From Aplectana chamaeleonis (taxonomy: Eukaryota > Nematoda > Chromadorea > Rhabditida > Cosmocercidae), in NCBI GenBank assembly GCA_029168955.1, contig JAPDOI010001759.1, positions 62,001-126,000 of the forward strand: 64,000 bases of DNA, written 5' to 3'. The translations under genes and the position numbers were made by a program. The notes beneath the pieces are model-generated. The model was not told where the DNA came from, searched no databases, and worked only from the letters and a program-made list of their open reading frames with translations. Positions 1-11,835 of the stretch are shown here, in pieces (the stretch's first letter is position 1; each line of letters opens with the position of its first letter).

Positions 1-57
1 GACTATGATGCAACGCATACAGAATGCGGCTCTTCGAATCGCCACCGGATGTGCAAG

Positions 58-138
58 AAGTTCCCCAGTCGAGCACTTGCATGCGGAGACACGATTATCA
101 CCAGTAAAAGCACACTGTCAGCTCCAGGCCCAACAATT
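58..138 (+). repeat. Left copy of an 81-bp target-site duplication
   Basis: Bases 58-138 recur at 3114-3193 with one C-run length difference and one C/T change. Both lie in the LINE-A C-terminal coding region, one on each side of the CR1 element. This is what a long target-site duplication made by non-LTR integration looks like. Confidence 0.85.
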
Positions 139-139
139 A

Positions 140-2831
140 GGTCATGAAAAATTTCCTTTGAGCTGTCTTGGAGTCTTTACATGCTTTCTTCACATGCTTT
201 CTGAAACGTGGCTCAAGAAACATCATTCCGTGAAGTCTATGCTAGGAGATTGGTGCAACGATTTTGTTATTTTGCGCTGTGACAGGCGCGGCAGGGCCGG
301 CGGGGGGCTCGCCATTCTTCTTCGCAGCTCGCTCTCTTATTCGGTAGTTTTGTCAGAGTCGATCGATAAAGGGTACGACATTCTGGCCATTGATGTTTTC
401 TTTCAAAACAGTTCTTTCAGACTTATTCTCGTTTATCGACCTCCTTCTTGCAATCATCACCACACAGAACAATTATCTAAAGTCATAAGCGACTTGTCTG
501 CCTGTGAGTTTCCTGTCGTTGCAATTGGTGATTTCAACCTCCCCAATATTGATTGGAAAGTCTGGAATAGTGCAGTTGCATCATCTTGTTCTTTCACTGA
601 AATGTTAGTTTGTCATGAGTTTGACCAGTACATCAAGGAACCCACCAGAGGAAACAATATTCTCGATTTGTTGTTTTCCAACCACCCAGAAATTTTGCAA
701 AATGTGTTAGTCCGCCCTCCTGTTGGCCAAAGTGATCATTCTCTTGTCGAATTTGACATTATGGGATCTGGGATTACACAACAGCCAATTCTAAGAAAAC
801 AATTTTCCAAATGTGATTATGCCGCAGTATCTGACTATCTATTTAGTGTTTCTTGGGTTGCCTCCCTTGAGTCGGTTCCAAGTGTTGATGAAAAATATCG
901 CATGTTTTTGGCAATACTACATCACTCAATGGATATGTTTGTCCCTTGGTCATACGTCTACCCCACTAGGGCCAATTTGCCTCAATACCTTCTAAACATC
1001 TCTGTACATAAAGAGTGCTTATTCCATTATGCCAAATCTAGTGGAGATTGGACTGGATACTACAACTATTCCAAACATTTTGATGCTCACCTCAAAAAGT
1101 ACAACCGAAGTGTCGAAAAAAAGATAGTAGAATCGGGAGAGAAGCAACGATTTTTCAAGTTTATGAAACGTAAGTTAACTGAAAGCACTCATTTTGGAAA
1201 CTTGAAAGTTGGAAGCAGCGGTATTGCGAGTGATCATGAAAAAGCCAACATACTGGCCGATCAGTTTTGTTCCGTTTTCTCAGTTGATGATGGTATGCAA
1301 CCAGGATTTTCTATTTCTTTCGACAACCCCATGTCTGTTTTCCCACACTTCGATCCTCTTACTGTTTATGAATACCTGAATACGTGGCCACGATCCTATT
1401 CCTCTACACCGGACGGTATTCCTTTCACATTTATTCGCAACGTTGCTCATGCCACCATCTCTTACCCGTTATCCTACATCTTCAATCAATCAATAATGTT
1501 CTCGCAGGTCCCTGCTTTATGGAAACATTCGCTAATAACGCCTATTCTCAAGAATGAACCGAGTTCAGACCCTGCCAATTATAGGCCGATTTGTATAACA
1601 TCATTTTTTTGCCGTATTTTCGAAAAAGTAATGAAAAAACATATTTTGATTCACATAAATGGTAATGGTGTGTTTCCGCCTTCGCAACACGGTTTTGTAG
1701 CGGGGAAGTCCACTGAAACCAATCTTTTAGAGTCCCTCAACGACTGGACGGAAATCTTGGATAATAAGAATGTGTGTGATATTATTTTCTTCGATTTTTC
1801 CAAAGCTTTTGACCGAGTGAGCCACAAAAAGTTGATGTATAAAATTGACTAGCTTGGCTTTCATAGAAATGTTAGAGAATGGATATCTAATTTCCTTACT
1901 GAGAGAACCTTCCAGGTTCGTGTTAACGCTCCCTATTCGGATGTGAGACACGTCAAAAGTGGAGTACCCCAAGGAGGCGTTTTGTCTCCCGTCCTTTTCA
2001 ATATTTACGTCATGGAAATCGAGAAGGTTGTTAAAACTGGTGGTGTGCTTTGCAAGCAGTACGCTGACGACTTGAAAATATACAAAGAAATTCGCACCCA
2101 GAAAACTCCACATCACTCCAATCCGCTATCGATCGATTATTGTCCTGGGCAAATAGGCATCAGTTACCACTATCTCATCCCAAAACTTTTCATCTCAGAC
2201 TAGGGTGCTCTAGACTTTCCAATTCATACGTCATTGAGGAATCGCCTATCGCAACGGTTCAGGAAGTGAAAGACCTGGGATTCACCTATGATAGCAAACT
2301 TGACTTTTCTTCTCATTATAAAAAAATTACCTGCAAGGCAATTACTCGTACATTTCACGTCTTTAAAGCGCTAACTACGAGAAACAAAAACGTACTACTG
2401 AGTGCGAACAAAACCTACATTAGGCCACTAGTTGAATGCGGAAGTTCGGTATTCTGCTCTCATAAACAAAGGATATCGCACTATTTGAAAAAGTCCAAAA
2501 CAACTTCACTAGAAAATTGATGCTCAGAACGGGATCATTCCTTTATTCTCGTGTTCCACGAGCGAAGTTCAGGAATAATTACCTTGGTCTTTTTTCCTTA
2601 CAGGTAAGACGTCAAATTTTCGACCTCTGTGTTGTGTTTAAGATTCTGCACCATAAGTTCGGATCAAATTGTTCTCGATTTTACTGTTTGTTTACCTCTC
2701 GAACGAGGGGAGGCTCGGCCAAACTTTCGTTCAATAGACCGAAAACTGCAGTCAGGCGAAATTTTTTCACCGTAAGGGCCGGCCTGTTGTACCTAAAGTT
2801 CAGTGAAAATTCAACCTCCCAGCTTCACTGA
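140..2831 (+). pseudogene. Decayed endonuclease-reverse transcriptase of the CR1 element
   Basis: The endonuclease part shows LVYRPPS, IGDFNLPNIDW and GQSDHSLVEFD, which are apurinic-type endonuclease motifs. The RT part shows [43 protein letters not shown] and QYADDLKIY in the usual order. The frame from about 140 meets a TAG at 1850-1852 and then continues in the same frame to about 2115. There a frameshift moves the reading to the frame ending at 2520, and a second shift near 2490 leads into the last segment (2517-2831) with FSLQVRRQIFDL. The gene would otherwise encode one polyprotein. It lacks the endonuclease N-terminus. Confidence 0.8.
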
Positions 2832-3029
2832 CCACTTTCAAACGCTATGCGCAAAAGTTCGTTGAAACCAATCTAGCATAAGTTTCGTTTATTGTTGTTG
2901 TTGTTGTTTAGTAGTCCCTTAAGTTTTATCCTAATCAATTTTTATTCAGATTGTTCCGTTGTCATTAGAATTTTCGCTACTGTTCGGATTTTTTTTTCTT
3001 ACTTCTGTCTTAAACAGGGTAATAAATAA

Positions 3030-3034
<5 letters not shown>

Positions 3035-3113
<79 letters not shown>
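3035..3113. repeat. TA dinucleotide tract at the CR1 3' end
   Basis: About 39 TA units follow a short AAAT run and end exactly where the right-hand target duplication begins. The tract probably grew from the simple-sequence tail of the CR1 insertion. Confidence 0.9.
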
Positions 3114-3116
<3 letters not shown>

Positions 3117-3193
3117 TTCCCAGTCGAGCACTTGCATGCGGAGACACGATTATTACCAGTAAAAGCACACTGTCAGCTCCAGGCCCAACAATT
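3114..3193 (+). repeat. Right copy of the 81-bp target-site duplication
   Basis: This matches 58-138 and restores the LINE-A reading frame downstream of the CR1 insertion. Confidence 0.85.
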
Positions 3194-3680
3194 TTTCATC
3201 AACATTGTCAAACAACCAAATCACCCTTCTTGGAGAGTGCTAAACCCCGTCAGAGAAAGAAAGATCAGAAAGCCGTTCGCCGATGCTCCAAGCAAAGTCA
3301 ATCTGCAAAGACGGCACGATTCACAGCAAGAACGACTCCGTCTGTTGCGCGAGGAGCACACACAGTTCGTACGGTGTAATCTGGAAAAGACGGCGGTAAA
3401 TCCCATCCTGGGAGTGGTGCCGCCCCGGGTCTGCACATCCGAGTCTCAACTCGGAAGGAGGGCCAGATGCACCCTGGCATCGCTGCGCTGTGGTCACTCT
3501 ACTATGCTTATGGCATATGTTAGCAAGATTGACAGCACCAAATCGGACGTTTGCCCAGACTGTGGATGCCACGGCCACGATACGGCACATTTGTTTGATT
3601 GTCCGGAGAGACCAACCACGCTGACCACAATGGACCTATGGACGAATCCATTATTGGTCGCCCAGTTCCTCAACCTATGA
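3132..3680 (+). pseudogene. LINE-A C-terminal domain with zinc knuckle (copy A1)
   Basis: 182 codons are open. The segment carries the family block [16 protein letters not shown], then SLRCGHSTM, then the CX2CX8HX3C knuckle, and ends in VAQFLNL. In related LINEs such knuckles lie after the RT and are thought to bind nucleic acid. The frame is intact here, but the rest of the protein is separated from it by the CR1 element and the window edge. Confidence 0.75.
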
Positions 3681-3721
3681 CAGTACCCTCGACGTGGTTG
3701 CAAAGAAGAAGAAGAAGATTT

Positions 3722-4010
3722 TATGAGAATCTGCCAAGTGGTGCACCGTTGAATTAATGAGGAATCCAACGCCGCCGATGTTCTTATTGTCCACCTTGGC
3801 TCCGATGACGATAAGCTCGTTGTGATCGGTCTTTCTAACGGTTTCCGTCCTGCCTTTCGTCTCCTGCAAACCGATAACATCGTACTTGATCTGTCGGCTT
3901 CTAAGAAGGAGTGTTCGAAGATCGGTTTCCGATGCAATTGTGCGGCAGTTGTATGTATATATGTAAAGGCAGTGTTGATGTCGTGTGGTGTGGGAGTTTC
4001 CAATTTTCCG
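3722..4010 (-). pseudogene. RTE-type endonuclease N-terminal fragment
   Basis: On the minus strand the reading contains YNCRT-like, LQETKGRTE and NIGGVGFLIN motifs, which match the N-terminal half of RTE endonucleases (catalytic Glu in QETK). A frameshift separates the part before LQETK from the part after it. The fragment stops at the GAA tail of LINE-A copy A1, which suggests that A1 inserted into this older RTE copy. Bases up to about 4225 may be its 5' region, but I see no motif there. Confidence 0.6.
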
Positions 4011-4225
4011 TATCCGATGACGTGCTATTGCTCCGAGATTAGATGGCCCCTCACCGGTAGAGGCTTCCTCCGACGCCGTAGTGGAGCATATCCGGTGCGC
4101 GGAGTACTGGGACGCAGATTTAGTTGTCCGAGCGTTTCTTTTCGGTCTGGTTACTCTCGCTTGTTCCCTGCTAAGGATACAAGGATAGCCGCCCGTACGC
4201 AGAAACTGCGTACTGCGTGACCGGT

Positions 4226-4655
4226 TTTGGGTTTATCCTGCATTAAAGTTGGTTGAGCAGTGCTGGGTGTGGGTTTACCCTTATACTATGTTTATCGCCC
4301 CAGAAGATATAGCTCTTGCACGCCATACCTGGAAACCGGCGATTTATGGTATTCCAGCCGTTTTATCAATACATTTTGGTGTCAAACCACGTCATACCTT
4401 GCTTGAAAATTGGTCGCTTATGGACGACTCTGTTTTCTTTGTTGTTTGACCCTTACCAGCCACGTGATTACAGTGAAGCGCGGTTGTGTCGTGACCTGGC
4501 AGCATAGCTTCGTTGGGTGGAGCCATGTACTCCACCAACCTTCACCCCTGGGCCTGTGAACTGGGGAACCTTCACCATTGGGAAAACCGGTGACAACCGG
4601 TGAAACGCCCCGAAAAAAGAATGAAAGTGACCCAATACTCATGCAAGTCATTTAC
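4226..4655. other. Anonymous stretch
   Basis: No recognisable domain, repeat or splice pattern. Short ORFs overlap on both strands and none looks selected. Confidence 0.4.
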
Positions 4656-4659
4656 AAGA

Positions 4660-5352
4660 TTGGGTGGGTGTCACTGACGGTTTTCCGTCCATAACTTTTT
4701 TACGCTAAAAGATTTTTACCCCTTTGGTGAAGGTCGTTTTTGGAATCCCCATGAAATTCTGCATCGAATAGCCGTTTTCAGTTATAAAAATACGTTCCCC
4801 TTCTACCAGCCGATTTCAGCTTATAAAGTCCATTTTTTCGCCTGAAATTTTCGGTTTTCCGTCCATAACTTTTTTGTGCTTGGAGATAGAACCGTGATGA
4901 AGGTTGTTTTCGAAATCTCGATAGAATTCTGCGTCGACTGGTGTTTCCAGTTTGGGAAAATTTTTTTCTCGATCCTTCAGCCTAATTCATTTCACGAAAC
5001 ACCGGTTTTCCGCCTATACCTCTTCAGCCGTTGAAGATAGTGTTTTGGTGAAGGTTGTTATTGAAATCTACGTAAAATTTTGCGTCGAATGACATATCGG
5101 GTTCCTAAATTTGCTTGCTCCATAAGCCAGCCAGGTCGGTGGAGCCGAGCTCCATAGTTATCTCCATAGGGTGCTCTCGCCTCTTTGGTGTAAGTAGGAG
5201 ACGCAGAGTTCTCTTGGAGCCTACAATGGGGCTCGGCTCCACCGACCTGGATGACTTATGGGGCAAGCAAAGTTAGGAACCCGATATATCAGAATGTTAC
5301 GTGGATTTCAAAAACAACCTTCACCAAGACCCTATATTCAAGGGTTAGAGAG

Positions 5353-5442
<90 letters not shown>

Positions 5443-5815
5443 TTATTTATTTTTTATTTATATTTATATTCTTGAATTTGAATTATAGGCGAAAAAAACG
5501 GTGTTTCGTATAAGGAATCAGGCTGAAGGATCGAGAAAATATTTTTCCAAACTTAAAACATTAGTCGACGCAGAATTCCATCGATTCCTAAAACTACCTT
5601 CACCAGAGGTCTGTCTCCATGCTCAAAAAAGTTATAGACGAAAAACCGATCAGTTCAGGCGAAAAAATGCACTTTATATACTGAAATCGGCTGGTAGAAG
5701 GGGAACGTATTTTTAAAAACTGAAAACGCTATTCGATGCAGAATTTTATGGGAGTCCGAAAACAACCTCCACCAAAGGGCTATCTTTTAGGGTAAAAAGT
5801 TATGGACGGAAAACT
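4660..5815. repeat. Long foldback (inverted repeat) with internal sub-repeats
   Basis: A left arm of about 4660-5155 is the reverse complement of a right arm of about 5237-5815. The arms meet at a GGTCGGTGGAGCC / GGCTCCACCGACC stem around an 80-bp centre. Each arm holds several degenerate units of about 150 bp with the landmarks GTCCATAACTTTTT, GGTGAAGG and GATTTCAG-like. The right arm has gained a TA tract. It looks like a foldback transposon or MITE. The outer ends are not sharply defined. Confidence 0.75.
5354..5438. repeat. TA dinucleotide tract within the foldback right arm
   Basis: A run of about 42 TA units followed by TTTA units. The corresponding point in the left arm has no such tract. 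Confidence 0.9.
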
Positions 5816-7580
5816 GATTGCTTCTGGTGAAAGAAACGTTACTCCATAAATTGAAATCGGCTGAGAGAGTGGTAACGTATTTTTCTCAACATGAAAACAT
5901 TATTCGACTCAAAATTCTATGGAGACTTCGAAAACAGCTCCGTTCAAAGATTCGTCTTAAAGGGCAAAAATTTCATGAGCGAAGAATGGGTAGTTTTTCA
6001 AAAATCGCTTGGAAAAAAATTTCGAAAAATTTTGACTCCAACACATTTCAAAGGAAATTTTCCATGACCTAGGCAGATCATTCCATTAAGAATAGTGAAT
6101 TTCAAAAGGAGGTCATCTAACGAAAAAAAAATGTTTCAAAATTAATGATTTAAAAAAATATACTGAATGCAAAAAAAGAAGATCGAAAAAACGTCAAATT
6201 TCGAAGTTGCAAGTCTATAGGGAACCTTCACCATTCCCCACTCAGGTATCCTAAATAACTTTCACCTCTCGGACCGCTGTCTCCACCCCAACGAACCTAT
6301 GCCTGGCAGGCGATTAAAAGTCGCAAGGATTGAGGTTTTGAAGTAGGTGTTTGAGCAAAAATGGTTTTGAGAGGCGTGAGTTACGTAGCGACGCCACTCT
6401 GAAAGCCCCTTAAAGCCTTTTTCAGAGTGTAATCGCTGATCGCCGCGATGGCGTGTTTTGAATACAGATCGACGTGCGACGCGATGTCGATCGATGCTCA
6501 CGTTTATCATCCCATCGCGTCGCGCGGCGATCGAACTCTGAAAGAGGCCTTAAGGCTTATCGCGACACGAAGACTAACCGCGTCGCGTATGTGCGCAACC
6601 GCAACAACCAGATTGGTGCAGTCTCCAGGATTTGATTGCCCTTCTGAGCGAGTTGTTGCGCTCATAGGGACAGTCGAGTCATGACAAGGCAAAGGGTTGT
6701 TTGGATCAGAAGTGAGTGAGGAAATAGGTCACTGGCGTTGTGTGTGGTGTCCAAGGAGGTTGAGGAATCTTTGAAGGGTAACAGATTGTCCCCGCGATTT
6801 CTGCGTGGTCTTCGAGTATTCAGTGTGAAACCAGTGGCAGTATTAAAGAAAGAGGAGGAGCCCTCCGGGAAGGTTTTCGATATCAGCCAATGTATGCGGC
6901 GGGCGGACTTTGGACCCTTCCGGGAGGCTCCCGTAGCTTCATGAATACGGCTACAAGTAGGGTCTGTTTCTCTAACGGGCAGCCCCACCATGCCGTGTTG
7001 ATCCAGCCGAAAAAAAAACTCGAAAAACAATCAGAATCAAAGGAAGAGCAGATGTTATTGTCTTATGCGAACTAGTGGTGTGCAAGATGCGACACATAGG
7101 AAAAAGGTGCTTACTTTTTTGACACGATTTAACGTTCCAATTTTGTTTCCGCTGGACGATTATTGTCTGCTTCCAGTCGGCTTCATCTGAAATGAAAAAA
7201 AACCAAGGAGGATCGAGTGGACATAAAAATTTGGACCGAAACGAGGATGAATCTCAGATCGAATACAATTTATGGGCATGTGTGCCACAGCGCCTGCTAT
7301 CGCGAAACATATTGGAATTTGAGTGAGTATACTCTCACGCTCTGTCGGACAGCCGTTCATGTCCAGCTCCTCTCTTTACTACTTTCGTAATTTATCCACA
7401 ATGCTGCACTGAAGACTGAGTTCGGGTTCATGCTTCTCGCATCCACGATGCTATGTCAAGTGGATCAAGTTTTGATCATCACGATCGATCAACACTGCGT
7501 CACGTCGACCGTCGCATCAACCGGGACCAGCGGGCCGTTGCACCAATAAGCGCAGCCTAATCAATTCCTACCTACGAGTT
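5816..7580. other. Anonymous sequence with a GC-rich block
   Basis: 5816-6240 is A-rich and decays from the foldback arm. 6400-6660 is rich in CGCG and GATCG words, with partial inverted copies of a TCTGAAAG/CTTAAGGC motif. Both strands are open there only because the block is short and GC-rich. I see no gene. Confidence 0.35.
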
Positions 7581-7907
7581 TTGAGCCAAATTCGAAAATT
7601 TTCTACAAAACCTCCCCCAAAAATACCTGATTGGTCCCCCCACTTTTTCGCGAAGTTTAATAAACTCTTAAAACTTATTGGGAACAGCAGCTCAGGGTGG
7701 GATGCTGAGCATTTTTACTATGGAGGCTCAAGAGATATTAACAATGCAAATCGTTTTCGCAGATGCTTTCACGCTCTAAACACCTTCCATGTTAGTGGAT
7801 ATCCTGCCAACCACCCATAAGTTTTGGTTTTCTCAAACCCATTTCTGAGGTTGATGCCATAGGGAACACCCATGAGGACTCTTTCTCTATTTCTTCCCGC
7901 AGTACAT

Positions 7908-7997
7908 ACACTCATGCCAAAATTACTCCTTTTTTCAACGTATCCCTGCAGCACACTCATGCCAAAATTACTCCTTTTTTCAACGTATCCCTGCAGC
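7908..7997 (+). repeat. Perfect 45-bp tandem duplication
   Basis: 7908-7952 is repeated identically at 7953-7997. The surrounding 7.7-8.3 kb sequence carries looser repeats of CCATGAGG/TTTCTCTA-like words but no gene. Confidence 0.85.
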
Positions 7998-8571
7998 CCG
8001 TCGCTTGAATCTAACAGATCACTTCTGAGGCTTGAGTTGATGTACTAGGAACAGCCATACGTTTTTCCTCTGCCTCAACTTGTTCCCGTAGTGTATTGGC
8101 TTGTTATGCTCGTGAGCACCCATGAAGTTTGGTCTCTCGAGCCCTTTCCCGTAGGTGAGCATCTAGAAATCAATAAGGAGGTTTACTCTTCTCCAGCTTG
8201 TTCGAGTAGTCGATATCCATTAACTGAGATCCTATCCATTAACTTAGTCCCCCCAAACCTGTTATTGTAGTTGATAGCCTTGGGATTGATTTCCCATTTA
8301 GTTTTTATCTTCTTCAATTTACATATGTTGATGTCATATAGATAACGCATGAAATCAGTATAAGTTTTTTTTAGATTCCTTAAGGCAGTGTCAAAGATCA
8401 GAACAGTCTAGGTTTTCAACTCAAATCGAAAGGCCTGGGGCCCACTGCATCAGTAACGCTGGAAAACGGCTAAGAACGAGTACGAAAGAGTCCTATACGG
8501 CCCTAAACTTGAGTGCTCCGCTCACGTCACGCCCAATCCTTCAAACGGCTACCAATAAAGATGTACCACTC

Positions 8572-9110
8572 AGGGTAAGGCGTAGCGTTGTGATCGGCCC
8601 GTGAGAGGTGCGCCCCCCTCCCCCTCCAGCCTTGGATCCGGTGCGGCGCCCTCCCACCGAGCTTGTAACTTTAACCCCTTGTACAAAACAATTTGAGAGG
8701 TCTTTTCCGAACAACACTTTCAAACGATTTTCAGCAAAAACGGACGTTATAGGTCAAGTCACACCGGCTGTAATCGGCTCAAAATGGTCCGTTCGACCGG
8801 AGACTCAGCCGGCAGCTTTTTTGATGGTCCTCTTCAAAATAAACACTGCAACAGCCCAACCCAGAAAATTTATTTTTCGACCTCTCCTGACGTTGAAGTC
8901 CAATCAGTGGTTTTCCGATTTTTCAGCGCCCCGAATCACACACTCATCGTCAACTGCTCGGCCTCTGGAAGGACTAACCAAGTAGTTTCCTCACTTCTCT
9001 ATCTGATAAAGCTTCGAAAACTGATTTAGAGGCCTTTATCGTAAAAATCACCCGGTGTTGTGATGAGGCCTGTTTTTAAGGCTCAAATCACACCGTCACA
9101 TCGGCCGTAA
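8572..9110 (+). repeat. Dispersed repeat R1, first half (inverted copy at about 56465-56992)
   Basis: This segment is the reverse complement of about 56465-56992. Shared landmarks are GTGATCGGCCCGTGAGAGGTG, TGTAATCGGCTCAAAATGG and CTCAAATCACACCG. 9095-9270 is a second partial copy of its middle part. Open frames here are not conserved between the copies. Confidence 0.8.
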
Positions 9111-9270
9111 TCGGCTCAAAATGGTCTGGTCGACCTGAGACTCGGCCGACAGCTTTTCTTGATGGTCCTCTTCAAAATAAACACTGCAACAGCCCAACCA
9201 AGAAAATTTATTTTTCGACATCTCCCGAAGTTAAGTCCAATCAGCGGTTTTCCGATCTCTGGTCAGTATC

Positions 9271-11300
9271 TCGGCTGAAATCTTGATTAGGGGTGTAATT
9301 CAGGGCGCTGAAGACGAATCTGGTGTCCGTTTCACAATTTTCGACCGCCTACCTCAGTTATACGATGGTTAGATTGCGTGTATCTTCGAGCCATATCTTT
9401 TTTAACTTACTACTGACAACAAAGTGGTGAAATGGGCCTGCTCTCGAGAAAGAAGGAAATCGAAGGGCTTCTAAGGATTCATGCAAAGCCTGTGAGGAGT
9501 TTCAACAACTACGTTCTGAGTTGATGTCTCGGCAATCAGAAAACCAGAAAAATCTCGAAATTCTGGATTATTTGTCGGTTAACATAGAGGAATCACTCAG
9601 AGAACTAACACGTTGACGAATAAGGAAAGTGCTTCGGTTAGCGACTAGGTTGCAAAACTGTGCGGAATGTTTCGGGATGAGAATGCGGTCTTGCGTTTCG
9701 GATCGAGATTGCAACGCGTTGATGTTGCAGGACCTAAATCATCCAATGCTTCGATTGATGCAGTGGTGTGAGAGACAACACTAGAAAGACAACACTCTCT
9801 ATTACTGCAAACTTTCCTGCAGCAAGCTTTGCGACAGTCGTCAGACCGCGAGGATAGGCTTAATAGATCTATTAGATGAGAATCCAGGTCAGAATCGATC
9901 CCAGTAGAACGAAGAAAGCGACATACTCGCCCTCAATTTTGGAAAGTGCGTAGAATACAGAAATAACAGAGCACGGCAAGGTTCAGAGAGGCCCCGCTCC
10001 CACGGCGACAGCCAAGGGAGGGTGAAGACTGTCTTCGACACAGCTCACTTTGACTATGACAATGTGTCCTGTCTTTAAAAAAACTATCCACAGATTTTTT
10101 GAACGTGCAGAAATGGGCTGAGATTACTTGCTCAGACGATGAGAAGACACCACTACAACCCCACAGAGCACAACAAAACCCCAGCGTGTTTCCTAGGTCA
10201 TGATAAGGAAGGGTTGAAGCGAGCCATCTGGGCTGCAATAACATCTACTGCCATAGCCTACACTAAAAAGGCATTTAATTTTGCCAAAGAATTTCCACTC
10301 GTAATTGCACGATGAAGACAGGAACAGTTGCTTGTGGAGCTCATTACGAAGCGAGAAGAGCCTACAGGTGTGATTAAGCAGTTCGCTGTTAACATGAAAC
10401 ACGACCTGTTGAAGTAAGTCATCGACGAATGCCTTCCTATCTCACCTCTAACACATGATCACAGAGGAAACGGAACAAAATAGATAGTCCTTTTTACTGA
10501 GAACTGTCAATCGTTCATTAACTATTGTGGAAGTTCAGGATAAGTTATGCAATGATCCTCACCCAAACACTTGTTATGAAGGAGCACTTACTATTCGGTT
10601 CACCAACCAGGATTAATGGGAGATCTACCTAACGATCTGTAGCAGAGGAAATTAATTTCGGGTTTCTTCAAATGACGATGCTCCACCGTGTCTGATGGGC
10701 TGCAAGTTTTCATTCATGAGTACACAACATTCTCACCAGTTACCTGGTGCTGATTGTAAGTCTCAGACGGCTGAAACAGAATTTAGATGTCACACCGCAG
10801 GGGCGAAAACAAGAAAATGTCACAGAAAGGGTAATAAATGACTACAGTACATCTAGTATTGTGGAACACGTGAACGCAAGCCTCCACCACTTCGCTACAT
10901 TTTTTGAAACTCATCCAAACTAAGAGAGCCTTCAGTGGATTTCACACCCAATTGCGAGGTCTGAAAAAAGTGCAGCACCGAGAAAGTTTTTTGCAAACGT
11001 TTTGTTGCAATTTTTTGCTAGCACAGAGCTCCCCATCGCCACAACTCACTTCACAATTCACGGAATGAATTTTCAGAGTTTTCATGTTTCTTTTAAACAG
11101 GTGATTAGAATGTTATGTTAAAAGTCTTCCTGAATCCGGTGTTTCATCGTAATACTTGTATTTCTTTCTGTGATTCCCAATGACTACAGTTTGAAACGGG
11201 TCACATTTCTCTTATGGTGACCGTCTGATCAGTTCACACTGAGGGATTTCATCGTGAAAATATACAATTTTTGATTGATTTCGGGTATCAACTCAGTTAT
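9271..11300 (+). other. About 2 kb of interposed sequence with traces of decayed coding
   Basis: In the other copy of R1 (56.2-57.0 kb) the two halves are adjacent, so this 2 kb is either inserted here or deleted there. Around 9475-9615 a plus-strand frame reads EFQQLRSELMSRQSEN and continues as a Glu/Leu-rich, coiled-coil-like stretch before a stop. I could not assign a family. A decayed retroelement gag is one possibility. No intact gene. Confidence 0.35.
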
Positions 11301-11590
11301 TTCGCATCACTATTGTATGGTACTCGTTGAAAGGTGTTCAAAAAATGGCATCAAAACTGGATTCGTAGGACTCTGAAACAAGTTATGGCTATGTGGCGCT
11401 TTATGCGCGCGAAATATCCGAAAATCGCCGTTTTTGCGAAAAAAAGAATCTGCTCGGTACGGTAGGAGGGAAAGTTTTGGCATGATGACGGACCGGGGCC
11501 CCTTCGCCCCCCCCCCCCCCCCACCCGTTGTCTAAGGCTTAGGCCCCCTTCTGTGATCGTCACACCGTACGCCTGAGCCTGGTACCACTG
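11301..11590 (+). repeat. Dispersed repeat R1, second half (inverted copy at about 56170-56462)
   Basis: Reverse complement of 56170-56462, with the landmarks ACTCTGAAACAAGTTATGGC and CGTACGCCTGAGCC. It holds a run of about 20 C at 11505-11522, where the other copy has a shorter G/C run. Confidence 0.8.
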
Positions 11591-11689
11591 AGAACCCGTC
11601 TTTCGAAGGGGAAGAATTATCATATGGGGTGTTTTGATAAGCGGAGTGATTTATACGTTTCTGAATGTATCTTCCTTCTGTTTTCGAGT

Positions 11690-11835
11690 GTGATATATTT
11701 CCGTTCGTCGCGTGCGTCTGCGTGCGTACGCTGCGTCTCCCTCTCCCCACAATTTCTCGCTGTCTCTACCCTCGCTCCGCACAAGCGCGCGAGGGAACAG
11801 AGTTAATCTGGCTTGGAACCAGAGAATACGATGTT
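11690..11835. repeat. TA-MITE family M1, copy 1 (decayed ends)
   Basis: It shares the core TCGCGTGCGTxTGCG ... CTCGCTGTCTCTACCCTCGCTCCGCAC with copies at 37.3, 54.1, 61.3 and 61.9 kb. In those copies the ends form an inverted pair around CTCTATTTCGGAGTGAAATT. Confidence 0.65.

Larger units (their letters stand above)
139..3113 (+). mobile_element. CR1-like non-LTR retrotransposon, 5'-truncated, inserted into LINE-A copy A1
   Basis: The element lies between two copies of an 81-bp stretch of LINE-A. It begins inside the endonuclease domain, so the first ORF and the endonuclease N-terminus are missing. It runs through the reverse transcriptase and a CR1-type C-terminus, then ends in a TAAA/TA-rich tail. 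One in-frame stop and two frameshifts make it inactive. CR1 is inferred from the QYADDLKIY catalytic box and the C-terminal layout. Confidence 0.82.
1..3719 (+). mobile_element. LINE-A non-LTR retrotransposon, 3' part (copy A1), split by a CR1 insertion
   Basis: This is the 3' end of a non-LTR retrotransposon that enters from off-window. Bases 5-138 encode the post-RT segment beginning [13 protein letters not shown], and the same reading resumes at 3132 and stops at 3678 (ending VAQFLNL). The C-terminal domain has a cysteine-histidine knuckle of the form CX2CX8HX3C (CPDC...HLFDC). The copy ends in a short GAA-repeat tail at about 3703-3719. That tail recurs at the 3' end of the other LINE-A copies in the window. 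The gap 139-3113 is a nested CR1 element. The clade (Jockey/CR1-like) is inferred from domain order only. Confidence 0.8.

Noticed and set aside
2946..5488. Tyr-Ile repeat ORFs over the TA tracts
   Set aside because: Translation of dinucleotide repeats.
11533..11545. TTAGGC telomere-like word
   Set aside because: A single unit only; no telomeric array.
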